NCBI RefSeq assembly: GCF_001580015.1
Contig: NZ_LSZQ01000041.1
Span: forward strand, 1 to 64,000
Direction of reading: 5' to 3'
DNA from: Cephaloticoccus primus
GTDB taxonomy: Bacteria > Verrucomicrobiota > Verrucomicrobiia > Opitutales > Opitutaceae
Length of the DNA: 64,000 nt
The notes under the pieces are model-generated. The model made no database searches, was not told the DNA's origin, and saw only the letters and a list, made by a program, of their open reading frames with translations. Both the position numbers and the translations under genes were made by a program. Each line of letters begins with the position of its first letter. Within the stretch, counting starts at the first letter, position 1. Positions 25,588 to 34,350 of this stretch are shown piece by piece.

Positions 25588-27275
25588 CACTCGGCTTTCC
25601 CCTCCGTCGTCGCAGCGGCTGTTGCAGCTTTTGCTGCGGTGCCGACCTGTTCAAGCGGCAGCGCGTGGAGTTTGAGCTCGGGGTTTTTCTCTTCGAAATA
25701 ATTTAGCGTCCACTCGTTGGGGAAGAGGACGATGGGCTGCTCAAACTTGTCGTGCCCAAAGCTCACGCCGCTGGCGACGACGATTGAGCTGAGGTCGGCG
25801 AGCCGCGGGTGCGGCTCGATCCAACGCAGCAGCGTCCACGGTGCGGGGCTGAGCCGGGAGTCGGCCTTGTATTCGGCGCGCAGTCGGTGTTGCACGACCT
25901 CGAACTGGAGCGTGCCGACGGCGGCGATCAGCGTCGTGTCTGACGGCGCGTTGCGCACGTGGAAGGACTGCACGACGCCTTCCTGAAGGAGCTGTGCGAG
26001 GCCGGCGCGGTATTTCTTGGCCTCGGCGGGACTGGCACTGGACAGGTAGGCGAAGACCTCGCTCGGGAAGCGCGGGATCTCGTCGTAGAAAATGCTGCGA
26101 TCTTCGGTGAGCGTGTCGCCGATGCCGAACTCGCCGTGGCCGACCAGGCCGATGATGTCGCCCGGCCAAGCCTCATCGACTGTCTCGCGCTCCTGACCGA
26201 AGAGCTTGTGCGAGGAGGAGAGCCGCACGGTCTTTCCCGTGCGCTGATGCGTGACCGTCATGTCGCGCGTGAAGCGTCCTGAGCACACGCGCACGAAGGC
26301 GATGCGGTCGCGATGCTTGGGATCCATGTTGGCCTGGATTTTGAAAACGAAGCCGGAAAACCTTTCGTGCGTGACGGGCACTTCGGCCGCACTCGTCGGC
26401 GCGGGGAGTCCGGGCACATGGCGGCTCACGGAGCGGCGCGGCGCGGGCGGCACCGAGTCGCGCAGGAAACCGCGCAAGAGCAGTTCGACGCCGAAGTTGT
26501 TGATCGCCGAACCGAAGTAGACCGGGCTCTGTGCGCCCGCGTGCACCTGCGCGAGATCGAAGGCGTGGCCCGCGCCGTCGAGCATGGCGAGCTGCTCGGT
26601 CGCCGCAGCGAGGCTGTGCGCGTCGAGTTGCGCGCGGATCGCGTCGTCCTCGATTGAGGCGACCTTGACGGGGGCCTTGTACGCGCCGCCGCCTGCTACG
26701 CGCTCGAATAGGTGGAGCTGCGCGTCGAGCCGGTCGTAGACGCCGCGAAAGGTGGGCCCATTGCCCAGCGGCCAGTTAACGGGCGAGGCTTGGATGCCGA
26801 GCACGGTTTCCAGCTCGTCGAGCAGCTCCAGCGGGTCGCGCGTGGGGCGGTCGCACTTGTTGATAAACGTAAAAATCGGTACACCGCGTCGGCGGCACAC
26901 CTCGAAGAGCTTGCGCGTCTGCGCTTCGACGCCCTTCGCGGCATCGATGACCATGAGTGCCGCGTCGACAGCGGTGAGGACGCGGTAGGTGTCTTCCGAG
27001 AAGTCCTTGTGCCCGGGCGTGTCCAGCAGGTTGACGGCGCAGCCCGCGTACTCGAATTGCAAGACGGTGGAGGAGATCGAGATCCCGCGCTGCTTTTCGA
27101 TCTCCATCCAGTCCGACGTGGTGGCGCGTGCGGCCTTGCGGTCTTTCACCGAGCCAGCGAGGTGGATCGCGTTGCCGTAGAGGAGGAACTTTTCGGTGAG
27201 GGTCGTCTTGCCCGCGTCGGGGTGCGATATGATTGCGAGGGTACGGCGTCGGGCGATTTGCTGAGCGGGTGACAT
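25587..27275 (-). CDS. prfC: Peptide chain release factor 3
   Basis: 562 residues from the ATG at 27275; the frame reaches 27311 but the family begins at PAQQIARRRTLAIISHPDAGKTTLTEK. Translation GTPase motifs are G1 SHPDAGKTT, G3 LLDTPGHKDFSEDTYR near 80, and G4 INKCDRPTRDP near 130. LVGHGEFGIGDTLTED near 385 and the RF3-specific FPSEVFAYL are also present. RF3 releases RF1/RF2 from the ribosome after termination. Its stop codon overlaps the start of the carboxypeptidase gene. A short Ala/Thr-rich tail of about 15 residues follows the conserved end. Confidence 0.96.
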   Translation of the reverse strand: MSPAQQIARRRTLAIISHPDAGKTTLTEKFLLYGNAIHLAGSVKDRKAARATTSDWMEIEKQRGISISSTVLQFEYAGCAVNLLDTPGHKDFSEDTYRVLTAVDAALMVIDAAKGVEAQTRKLFEVCRRRGVPIFTFINKCDRPTRDPLELLDELETVLGIQASPVNWPLGNGPTFRGVYDRLDAQLHLFERVAGGGAYKAPVKVASIEDDAIRAQLDAHSLAAATEQLAMLDGAGHAFDLAQVHAGAQSPVYFGSAINNFGVELLLRGFLRDSVPPAPRRSVSRHVPGLPAPTSAAEVPVTHERFSGFVFKIQANMDPKHRDRIAFVRVCSGRFTRDMTVTHQRTGKTVRLSSSHKLFGQERETVDEAWPGDIIGLVGHGEFGIGDTLTEDRSIFYDEIPRFPSEVFAYLSSASPAEAKKYRAGLAQLLQEGVVQSFHVRNAPSDTTLIAAVGTLQFEVVQHRLRAEYKADSRLSPAPWTLLRWIEPHPRLADLSSIVVASGVSFGHDKFEQPIVLFPNEWTLNYFEEKNPELKLHALPLEQVGTAAKAATAAATTEGKAE

Positions 27276-27453
27276 TTGGCGAAAGCCATGATCCCCAGCA
27301 CAAAACCTCAAACGGGGGAAGTGTCGTTTGGAGTTTTAGCCAAAACGGAAAGTGCCGCTCAGGAGCTCAGCCTTTGTGGAGCATTGTAGGAGGGAATCCG
27401 GCAAGGGCCTGCTTGGCCCAGCTCCAAGAGCGCGAGTCGCACTGGCCCCTGGA

Positions 27454-27756
27454 CTAGTTTTGTGGGACAGGGATTTCGGCGAGCTCCGACACGCCCAGCA
27501 TGACGAACATCGACATTATTCCCAAGCCGATGAAGTAGACGATGGGGGAGACGCAAATCACGAGCAGCATGGGGATCAGGCCGCTAGTGGCTTCGCCCTT
27601 GCACATGACGATAATGGAAAGGATGAAGGTGGCCAGGCAGAGCGCGCTACCCACGGTGCCACTCAGACCAGGAATCGGGAGTAAGTAAAAAGCCCAGGCT
27701 AGGCCGAGGCAGATCCAGGTCGCGCGTACCGGGGCGGTGTTATTGGAGGAAGCCAT
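27454..27756 (-). CDS. Small integral membrane protein
   Basis: 100 residues from the ATG at 27756; the longer frame to 27858 is preceded by no sensible start. Two to three hydrophobic segments fill the protein: ATWICLGLAWAFYLLPI, VGSALCLATFILSIIVMC, and LLVICVSPIVYFIGLGIMSMFVML. The layout resembles small DUF4870/DUF805-like membrane proteins, but no firm family is assigned. The leader on the coding strand is C/T-rich (CTTCTCCTCTCCCTGTTTTCCC). It is a single-gene unit between prfC and the lipoprotein gene. Confidence 0.72.
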   Translation of the reverse strand: MASSNNTAPVRATWICLGLAWAFYLLPIPGLSGTVGSALCLATFILSIIVMCKGEATSGLIPMLLVICVSPIVYFIGLGIMSMFVMLGVSELAEIPVPQN

Positions 27757-27966
27757 GATGGGAAAACAGGGAGAGGAGAAGCTGAAGTGGGGGAGGGCGT
27801 CTAGCTGGAGAAAACGCGCAGTTGTGTAGCGTGAGAGTGGCTGCCGGCCGGCATGCATACAGCTCCCCTGAGCACCGCTCTCGTGTCTGGCGGAATTCGC
27901 CCGCGCGGGTTTCCCAAGTAGAGCCAGGGAGAAGCGAGCGCCGCTTTGGCTTACGTTCCTGCGCGC

Positions 27967-28887
27967 TTACTGGGTGACGCGGACGGGGATCGTGAGTTCG
28001 CCGCCTTCGTAGCCTTTCAGGAAGAGGCTGCCGGTGCCGGAAGCGCCGCCTTGCACGTTGATTGTGACAGAGCTTTGGCCGCCGGGGACGATCACTTCGT
28101 CCATGATGACGCTCTCGGGGATGTCGGTCGTGACGTCGAGGAGCAGGCCGCCGAGCGGCGCGGGGTTGGGCAGCGTAAAGGTGAGCGGCTGGCTGGAGCC
28201 GGTGCGCAGACTCAGCGCGGAGGGCGTGACGCTGAGCGTGCTGCCGTCGATGCGGAAGCTGCCCAGCGGGGTGGCGCCGCGCGCGCCAGAGAGTGCGACC
28301 TGGTAGCTGCGGCCGGTTGCGAGCGCCGGGACGAAGAAGCTGAGCGAGCTGGGCGACTCGTAAGCGCTGCGCACGGGCGCGCCGTCGAAGCTCACAGTGT
28401 CTTGCGGGGTGAAGCCGCGGCCGATCACGCTGATGCGTGCGCCGACGGGCCCGCGGTTGGCCTCCAGCGAGTAGACGTAGCGGCCGGCGACGCTGGCGCG
28501 GCTGAGCTCGGTGTAGCTCTCGGCTGGGACGTTGCGGTCGTTGCTGCGAATTTCGTAGTTAACGAGGAAGTAGTAGGCAAACTCGTTGCGGCCCGGCGCG
28601 AGCGGGTAGTCGTATTCGTAAAAACCGCTGCCGCTCTGGCTGGGCTTCATGGGGTGGCGCTCACCGTCGATGACGATGTGGGGCGCGACGCTGCCGGGGA
28701 CGATGCGTTTGCGTTTCTCGTCGACGCGCAGGGTGATGGTGTAGATGCGCGAGGGATTCTCGGTCATCGAGCTGGGCGTCAGGTTACTCAAAACCACATC
28801 GTTGCACCCGGGGACGAGGGCGAGTAAGCAAAGGGCACTGATCCACAGGAACAGTCGGCGCGCGAGAGTGGGACGAGAGTTTTGCAT
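27967..28887 (-). CDS. IPT/TIG-domain lipoprotein
   Basis: 306 residues from the ATG at 28887 (an ATG 12 bases upstream is also possible). The signal peptide ends in a lipobox, CLLALVPGC, so the protein is predicted to be a lipoprotein of the outer envelope. The middle holds an IPT/TIG-type immunoglobulin-like fold: ANRGPVGARISVIGRGFTPQD near 150, then VSFDGAPV and SLSFFVPA. Further beta-strand repeats lie to the C-terminus (PESVIMDEVIVPGGQSSVTINV). TIG domains mediate binding to proteins or glycans; the partner is unknown. It is divergent from hemW with about 40 bases between. Confidence 0.82.
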   Translation of the reverse strand: MQNSRPTLARRLFLWISALCLLALVPGCNDVVLSNLTPSSMTENPSRIYTITLRVDEKRKRIVPGSVAPHIVIDGERHPMKPSQSGSGFYEYDYPLAPGRNEFAYYFLVNYEIRSNDRNVPAESYTELSRASVAGRYVYSLEANRGPVGARISVIGRGFTPQDTVSFDGAPVRSAYESPSSLSFFVPALATGRSYQVALSGARGATPLGSFRIDGSTLSVTPSALSLRTGSSQPLTFTLPNPAPLGGLLLDVTTDIPESVIMDEVIVPGGQSSVTINVQGGASGTGSLFLKGYEGGELTIPVRVTQ

Positions 28888-28927
28888 TGGTTTTCGCAAG
28901 GGGCCAGTCAGTTAAAGCAGCGAGGTA

Positions 28928-30322
28928 ATGAGTGCGGCTTTACTAGCGCAAGGGTCTAAGCCCCCTTTTTTTGCGGGAGCGCCAGCGGTGGAAAACTGCC
29001 GCGGCGGCTCCGGGGCCGAGGCTGCGCCGCCGATATCGAGGCCCGAGCTGGTGCCTAGGCTTCCGACGGCGGTTGGCTCAAGCGCAGAGCCCCGCCAATC
29101 GGTCGGCTTCCCGCCGCCGCCACTGGGGCTGTATGTGCATGTGCCGTTTTGCGCATCGACCTGCGATTTTTGCGCGTTCTATCAGGTGCGGCCCACGGCA
29201 GCGGATGTGCGCGACTACTTCGCCGCGCTGGAGGCCGAGGCTGCGCTTGTGCAGTGGCCGCGCGCGGCAAGCACGGTGTTCTGGGGCGGGGGCACGCCCG
29301 GGCTGCTCTCGCCCGATGCGCTGCGGCGACTGGGCGAAATCACGCGGCGCTATTGCGTGCACGGAGATGCCGCTGACTCGGGCGGCGACTTCGAGTGGAC
29401 GGTGGAGCTAGCCCCGGCCTCGGTGACGCAGGCGCGGCTCGCCGCGCTGCGCGAGGTGGGCGTCACGCGGATCTCGATGGGCGTGCAGAGTTTTCAGCCC
29501 GCGCTGCTCGATGCGCTGGGCCGCCAGCACTCGCGCGAACAGGTTTACCGCGCCTACGAGCGAATCCGCGCAGCGGGTTTTGCGAGCGTGAACCTGGACT
29601 TGATGTTCGCACTCCCCGGGCAGACGCAGGCCGAGTGGGAGGCCGATGTCGCCGAGGCGGTCGCGCTAGCGCCCGATCATCTCTCGACGTACTGCCTGAC
29701 TTTTGAGGAGGACACCGCGCTGTGGCTGAAGCTCTCCCAGGGGCGCGTGAAGCTGGATGCCGAGCACGAAGCGCGGCTCTACGAGCGGACCTGGGAGCGA
29801 CTGGCGGCGGTGGGCTACGCGCAGTACGAGGTCGCCAACTTCGCGCGGCCCGGGCACGCGTGTCGGCACAACCTGAATACTTGGGCGATGCACGAATGGG
29901 TGGGACTGGGGCCCGCGGCGGCTTCGCAGCACGGGGGCTGGCGCGGCGCAAATATCGCGGACTTGCGCGGCTGGGTGGAGCGCGTGCAGCGCGGTGGGAG
30001 GGGCGGGAGGGGCGAGCGAATGACCGAAGATCGCCTGCGGCTGACGCCTGCGCAGCTCGCCGAGGATGCGTTTATCTTTGGGCTGCGGATGAATGCAGGC
30101 GTCTCGCTTGAGGCGTGGCGCGCGCGTGCGCCGGATGCGCCTTGGGCACAGGTGGAGCAGCTCGCGCAGCGGCTGATCGCCGAAGGGCTGGCAGTGTGGG
30201 CGGGGCAGGAGGAGCGGCCGGAGGGGAAGGGCGAGCGGCTGTGCCTTACCAATCGCGGCCGGCTGCTGGCCGACGCCGTCGGTCTGGAGATGATGGCGGC
30301 CTTTGACGTGGAAGCCGCCTGA
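28928..30322 (+). CDS. hemW: Radical SAM heme chaperone HemW
   Basis: 464 residues. The radical SAM cluster motif is CASTCDFCAF near residue 77, fitting the CX3CX2CXF form that separates HemW from the oxygen-independent coproporphyrinogen oxidase HemN (CX3CX2CXC). FWGGGTPGLLSP near 120, SMGVQSFQPALLDALGR near 188, and NLDLMFALPGQTQ near 223 are all conserved in the family. EVANFARPGHACRHNLNTW follows near 300. HemW binds and transfers heme. An unusual N-terminal extension of about 65 low-complexity residues precedes the first conserved strand, with no internal ATG to replace the start. Confidence 0.9.
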   Translation: MSAALLAQGSKPPFFAGAPAVENCRGGSGAEAAPPISRPELVPRLPTAVGSSAEPRQSVGFPPPPLGLYVHVPFCASTCDFCAFYQVRPTAADVRDYFAALEAEAALVQWPRAASTVFWGGGTPGLLSPDALRRLGEITRRYCVHGDAADSGGDFEWTVELAPASVTQARLAALREVGVTRISMGVQSFQPALLDALGRQHSREQVYRAYERIRAAGFASVNLDLMFALPGQTQAEWEADVAEAVALAPDHLSTYCLTFEEDTALWLKLSQGRVKLDAEHEARLYERTWERLAAVGYAQYEVANFARPGHACRHNLNTWAMHEWVGLGPAAASQHGGWRGANIADLRGWVERVQRGGRGGRGERMTEDRLRLTPAQLAEDAFIFGLRMNAGVSLEAWRARAPDAPWAQVEQLAQRLIAEGLAVWAGQEERPEGKGERLCLTNRGRLLADAVGLEMMAAFDVEAA

Positions 30323-30415
30323 CACGGAGGCTGAAAAACCGTAGCCTCACCGCCCAACGAAGCGTTCGAAAACGCGCGGCCTCGCTGGGCCGTAGCCCAA
30401 GCTGCATTTTACCGG

Positions 30416-30604
30416 TTAACCCAAAAAATCGCCCCAACGGGTTTTCGCTTCATCCGCGTTTGGTGTTGCCTGCCCTGTTGCGAAGCAACAGGGGGGGGGA
30501 GGCATTCTAAATTTGGGAATCGCGCTTCGGCACGTAGTGCCGAAGCGCGATTCCCAAATTGAAATGGCACGTGGCGCCCCGCCACCGCCCCACGCGCAGT
30601 GGAG
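30416..30604. repeat. Composite hairpin repeat element
   Basis: The 368-base gap between hemW and the next gene has no gene. From 30416 it carries, in order, TTAACCCAAAAAATCGCCCC, then CCCTGTTGC-GAA-GCAACAGGG (30473-30493). A perfect 24 bp stem around GTA follows (30510-30560; arms AATTTGGGAATCGCGC...), then GGCACGTGGCGCCCCGCCACC and CCCACGCGCAGTGG. Read on the minus strand, 265-455 has the same order of modules, so this is a mobile or recurrently copied repeat family. Differences in the small hairpin (GTTGC/GCAAC here, GTCGC/GCGAC there) are compensated. Confidence 0.8.
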
Positions 30605-30690
30605 TCACCCGTGCGCTCCCTGTCTCTGGGCCTTCCTTGACGGTCAAGCGGAGCGGGCATCAGTGTGTCGGCCCCCAAGGTTTACTCCAA

Positions 30691-31197
30691 ATGATCCGCA
30701 GCATTTTTATTTTCGCTTTTGCGGTCGTGGTGGCTGTGGCGTTTTGCGGTGGCGGTTGTGCCTCGTGGCGCAAGCCCACACCGCCCCCTTCGGCGGTGGC
30801 ACGCTTTTTCCTGGAGGCCGATGCCCCGCAGGCGGGAGTGGAGCTGGTGCTGCCCGTCAGCGAAGTGGTGCTGCGTGTCGTGCCCAAGCCGGTGATCAGC
30901 GAGTACGACATCGCCGAGGTCGCGGAGGTGCAGGTCGACCTCGGGCGTTGCCTTGCGTTTCGGCTGACGGGCCCGGCGGCGCGCGATCTTTACAGGATGA
31001 GCGTGTCGCAGGGCGGGAAGCGGCTCGTGCTGTTGATCAACGGGCAGCCGCTGGGTGCGCGCGTGCTGGATGGCGCGATTGAGGGCGGCGTTTTGTTTAC
31101 CTTTGTGGAGCTGCCCGACTCCGCGCTCTCCGAGCTGGTGCGCGAGCTCAACGCCACCGCCGCGTTCATCCAGGCCCAAACGGCGAAGGCCAGGTAA
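30691..31197 (+). CDS. Small lipoprotein, SecD P1-head-like
   Basis: 168 residues from the ATG at 30691; the longer frame from 30559 begins inside the repeat element and is rejected. An N-terminal hydrophobic segment ends in CGGGCAS, a likely lipobox, so it should be an envelope lipoprotein. The rest resembles the SecD P1 head fold: VQVDLGRCLAFRLTGPAARDLYRMSVSQGGKRLVLLINGQPLGARVL, then a beta-strand and helix to the end. The similarity is by pattern only. It precedes the M23 peptidase gene by 19 bases and is probably cotranscribed with it. Confidence 0.7.
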   Translation: MIRSIFIFAFAVVVAVAFCGGGCASWRKPTPPPSAVARFFLEADAPQAGVELVLPVSEVVLRVVPKPVISEYDIAEVAEVQVDLGRCLAFRLTGPAARDLYRMSVSQGGKRLVLLINGQPLGARVLDGAIEGGVLFTFVELPDSALSELVRELNATAAFIQAQTAKAR

Positions 31198-31216
31198 CCG
31201 CCCGCGCGATAACACG

Positions 31217-32365
31217 ATGATGAGGCGGCTGCTAATCTGTTTGGCGTGCGTATGCGGGCTGTTTTCGGGCGCGGCTGCGCTCGCGGCAGACAGCGGCAAC
31301 CACTCGGTGACGCCGCTTGAGCTGCACTGGCCGACGCCGCATCCGGCCTGGGCACAAGGGCGGCCGAGTCGCGATTTTTTGCAGCCCACTGTTTCGGGAA
31401 ATCCATTGAGCGGCAGCTACGGCAGCGTGCGCAACGGGGGGACGCGTTTCCACGAAGGGATCGACATAAAACCCCTGCGACGCGACGCGGCGGGGCTGCC
31501 GCTGGATCCCGTGTTTGCCGCGATGTCCGGTGTGGTGCGGCACGTGAATGCACAGCCCGAGCACAGCAGCTACGGGCGCTATGTCGTCCTCGAACATCCG
31601 GCGCACTCGCCCGCGGTGTACACGCTGTACGCGCATCTCGCCTCGGTCGCGGCGGACATCCGCCCGGGTGCGCTTGTGGCGGGCGGGCAAGTACTGGGCC
31701 GGATGGGCCGCAGCGCGGGTGGCTATGTGATACCGGCGTCGCGCGCGCATCTGCACTTCGAGATCGGGCTGCGGCTCAGCGACGCCTTCCCCGCGTGGTA
31801 CGCCAGCCGTGGCTTCGATAGTCCCAACCATCACGGACTTTACAACGGGATGAACCTGATGGGCTTTGACCCGCTGGCATTTTTCGAGGCGCAGCGCGCA
31901 GGCCGGATTGTGACGATGAGCGACTGGTTTGCGCAGATGCAGCCTGCCGTAAGCCTGCGAATCGCTACGCGGGCGACGCCCGATTTTGTGCGGCGTTATC
32001 CGGCACTCGTGCGCGGGCAGGGGCGCGGCGGTGCCGCAAGCGGCTCCCGCTTGGGCGAGCAAGCCGGTTGGCAGATCGACCTCGACCCCAGCGGCATCCC
32101 CTTTCGCTGGACGCCGCTAAGTGCGGCGCAGCTCGGCGCCCGGAGCGAAGGAGAAATGCAGATCGCCTCGGTAAACGAGGCTCTGCTGGCGACCCAGCCC
32201 GCCAAGCAACTCGTGCAGCGGCAGCGCGGCGAGTGGCGCCCCGGCCGCGATCTAATTTCGCTGCGCGAGCTTCTGTTTGGCCCGAGCAAACCGGCAACTC
32301 CACCCACTACGCACAGTACCTCCACGACCGCCGCGCCCGCGCCTCCGAAGCGCGACCAGCCCTAG
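31217..32365 (+). CDS. M23 family metallopeptidase
   Basis: 382 residues from the ATG at 31217 (a second ATG follows at once); the frame from 31055 overlaps the lipoprotein gene. A signal peptide (LLICLACVCGLFSGAAALA) is followed by the LytM/M23 domain. FHEGIDIKP near residue 80 supplies the first His and Asp, and RAHLHFEIGL near 178 supplies the HxH pair. YVVLEHP...VYTLYAHLASVA lies between. Such enzymes cut peptidoglycan cross-bridges in the periplasm or activate amidases. The C-terminus is Pro/Thr-rich and overlaps the end of the convergent PEP-CTERM gene by 114 bases. Confidence 0.9.
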   Translation: MMRRLLICLACVCGLFSGAAALAADSGNHSVTPLELHWPTPHPAWAQGRPSRDFLQPTVSGNPLSGSYGSVRNGGTRFHEGIDIKPLRRDAAGLPLDPVFAAMSGVVRHVNAQPEHSSYGRYVVLEHPAHSPAVYTLYAHLASVAADIRPGALVAGGQVLGRMGRSAGGYVIPASRAHLHFEIGLRLSDAFPAWYASRGFDSPNHHGLYNGMNLMGFDPLAFFEAQRAGRIVTMSDWFAQMQPAVSLRIATRATPDFVRRYPALVRGQGRGGAASGSRLGEQAGWQIDLDPSGIPFRWTPLSAAQLGARSEGEMQIASVNEALLATQPAKQLVQRQRGEWRPGRDLISLRELLFGPSKPATPPTTHSTSTTAAPAPPKRDQP

Positions 32366-34069
32366 CCCCAATGCGGCGAACGCCGCCCCGTAAGTGGCAG
32401 GCTCGGGGACTGGGGTGATTTGCCAGTAGTCGTCGTAGCCTTTCAGGTAGTGCCGCGCCCAGCGAACCTTGCCTTTGTAGCCCTCAAACTCGATTTGACC
32501 GAGGACCGGCGGGACGGCCTTGTCGCCTTTATTACGCTTCACGAGCAGGTAGTCGGAGCCGTCGTCCCAATTGCGAATGAGAAGCTTGGCCTTGGCGTCG
32601 TTAAAACTGAGTTCGTCGAGGAAGAGGATGTTACCCGTTCCGGCAAAATCGATTGTTCCGCGGTTTTCGATATGCAGGTTTTTGAGTCGTTGCTGTGTGC
32701 CGCCGCCAAGTCGCAAAACGGCTTCGTCACCCGCTGGCCCATAGGGGTTTCCATTGAGTGTGATTGAGGGCAGCCCTCCTTTGGGCGCGACGATCGGGTC
32801 TTTGCTCTTTTTGGGGAGCACGAGCTCGTCTCTTCCCGCGCCGTCGCCCACGATTATTCTATCTGAAGCTTCAATACTCCCTTTGTTTACCACCACCCTG
32901 CCTTGGTGGATTCTCATGGTGTGAAAGTAATGCCGCGCAGTGCTGTTTATAAAGAGTGAGCCCGATCCGCTTTTTATCAGGTTTCGACTTCCTGTAAACT
33001 GAGAGGATCCAGCGATAGTGAGGTTGCTGTAACTATGAATATAAATCGGACGGTTTGCGCTGGTCGTGATGCGACCAGCTCCACTGAGCGAATAGTCACC
33101 TCTTCCTGTGGTCAGGATTCCGCCGGATCCTATTTCGAGCGTTTTCCCATTCAGGTTTAGAGATAATTTAGCAGTACCCTCCGACTCAAAGCGAAGCGAG
33201 TTGATCGTCCGATTTGCGTTGAGGTTAATAGACTTTTTCAGGCTGACATTACTCATCCCGTTCCACTCGTTATCGGGGCCTGTGTCGTATTGATCCAGGG
33301 CGACCAGGTAGCGGGTGTCTCCGTCTGTGATTATGCTTCCCCAGCCTTTTCCTCCGACTGTGACCCAGGGAATGATATTTCCTACCAGCTCGAAGGTTTT
33401 ATCAATAGGTGTTCCCGCATTCCAGCGTATATGGGTTTTTCTGAAGTTTGCAGTAAAGGAAGTGTTGGTTGTGACATTGAGCGTGGCCTCATTTTCTCGT
33501 TTGGTATCTTTGTGTAAAATGAGGCTGACTCGGTCTGTTTCGTTTCTTGTAACTATATCTATCACGTTGGCTCCTCCAATGAGATGAAGTGAGCCAAGCC
33601 CTTCTCCATTGCCTCCTTCTTTGGGGTTTCCTACATATCGCAGAGTTCCTGCCGATAGGGTTATGGAAGTCCTGCCGCCGATTCGGTCTACATCAACGGG
33701 ATGCTCCTCCAAGTTTAAGATGCCTCCATTTTCGACCACGATTGTGGCGTAGTTGGTGATCTTTCCTTCATGATGAAAGTGAAGCTCGCCTCCACGGACA
33801 AAGATTTTTCCGATGAAGTCGGGACTGGCTGCGGAAAGGTCTACGCGGCCTTCGCCAACGATATTGAGGATCGAAGAGGCGTTGCCGGTGATCGGGCCGT
33901 CGATCTCAACCACTTTTCCCTTGGTGGTCTTTATGGTGTGGGTACCACTGATAACGAGTTGTGCGCGTGCTGGAATTACGGCGAGGGCGAACCCTACGAT
34001 AAGTGCCAGTACGGCGTTGGGGGATTTGAAATTGCTTAAACGCGCATCCAAGCATTCTGCATTCTGCAT
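32252..34069 (-). CDS. PEP-CTERM surface protein with beta-helix repeats
   Basis: 605 residues. The signal peptide is NAVLALIVGFALAVIPARA near residue 18. The body is rich in Gly/Asn/Thr strands with repeats like GGILNLEEHPV, GSGGILTTGRGDYSLSGAG, and SRNLIKSGSGSLFINS, typical of right-handed beta-helix or autotransporter-associated repeat proteins. The C-terminus has ITPVPEPATYGAAFAALGLGLVALRRR, the PEP-CTERM signal, then an unusual further 27 residues. It is sorted by exosortase to the cell surface. The start codon lies in a 7-base tandem repeat. It is AT-richer in its middle than the neighbours. Confidence 0.85.
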   Translation of the reverse strand: MQNAECLDARLSNFKSPNAVLALIVGFALAVIPARAQLVISGTHTIKTTKGKVVEIDGPITGNASSILNIVGEGRVDLSAASPDFIGKIFVRGGELHFHHEGKITNYATIVVENGGILNLEEHPVDVDRIGGRTSITLSAGTLRYVGNPKEGGNGEGLGSLHLIGGANVIDIVTRNETDRVSLILHKDTKRENEATLNVTTNTSFTANFRKTHIRWNAGTPIDKTFELVGNIIPWVTVGGKGWGSIITDGDTRYLVALDQYDTGPDNEWNGMSNVSLKKSINLNANRTINSLRFESEGTAKLSLNLNGKTLEIGSGGILTTGRGDYSLSGAGRITTSANRPIYIHSYSNLTIAGSSQFTGSRNLIKSGSGSLFINSTARHYFHTMRIHQGRVVVNKGSIEASDRIIVGDGAGRDELVLPKKSKDPIVAPKGGLPSITLNGNPYGPAGDEAVLRLGGGTQQRLKNLHIENRGTIDFAGTGNILFLDELSFNDAKAKLLIRNWDDGSDYLLVKRNKGDKAVPPVLGQIEFEGYKGKVRWARHYLKGYDDYWQITPVPEPATYGAAFAALGLGLVALRRRGRGGRGGTVRSGWSCRFARAKQKLAQRN

Positions 34070-34074
34070 TCTGC
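34052..34074 (-). repeat. 7-base tandem repeat spanning a start codon
   Basis: On the minus strand the unit GCAGAAT occurs three times and a partial time. Each copy carries an ATG, at 34069, 34062 and 34055, and these fall in three different frames. Only the ATG at 34069 is in frame with the PEP-CTERM protein. Gain or loss of one unit would shift which ATG is in frame, the arrangement expected of slipped-strand phase variation. Confidence 0.7.
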
Positions 34075-34350
34075 AAAAGTGCGGCCTCTACCACGAAAGG
34101 AGTTTTACGCAAGTAGGAATACGTTGTTTATTCGTATATTCCGCAGAGGGCCCCGTTTCAATTTATTTGCACGACTGGTGGGAGTACTCAGCGCATTTTT
34201 CCGCTGGTTGTGCGGGGGGGATACGCGGTCGTGGATTTGCGATCAGTAGGGTGCGTGCCAAAGCCGGCCAAAGATTGGGCCCAATAAACGGGTCTTTGGG
34301 GCCTTAAAAATCTGGCGGCGCGTGGGCGGGGCTGACGTGATGCGCGGGCT

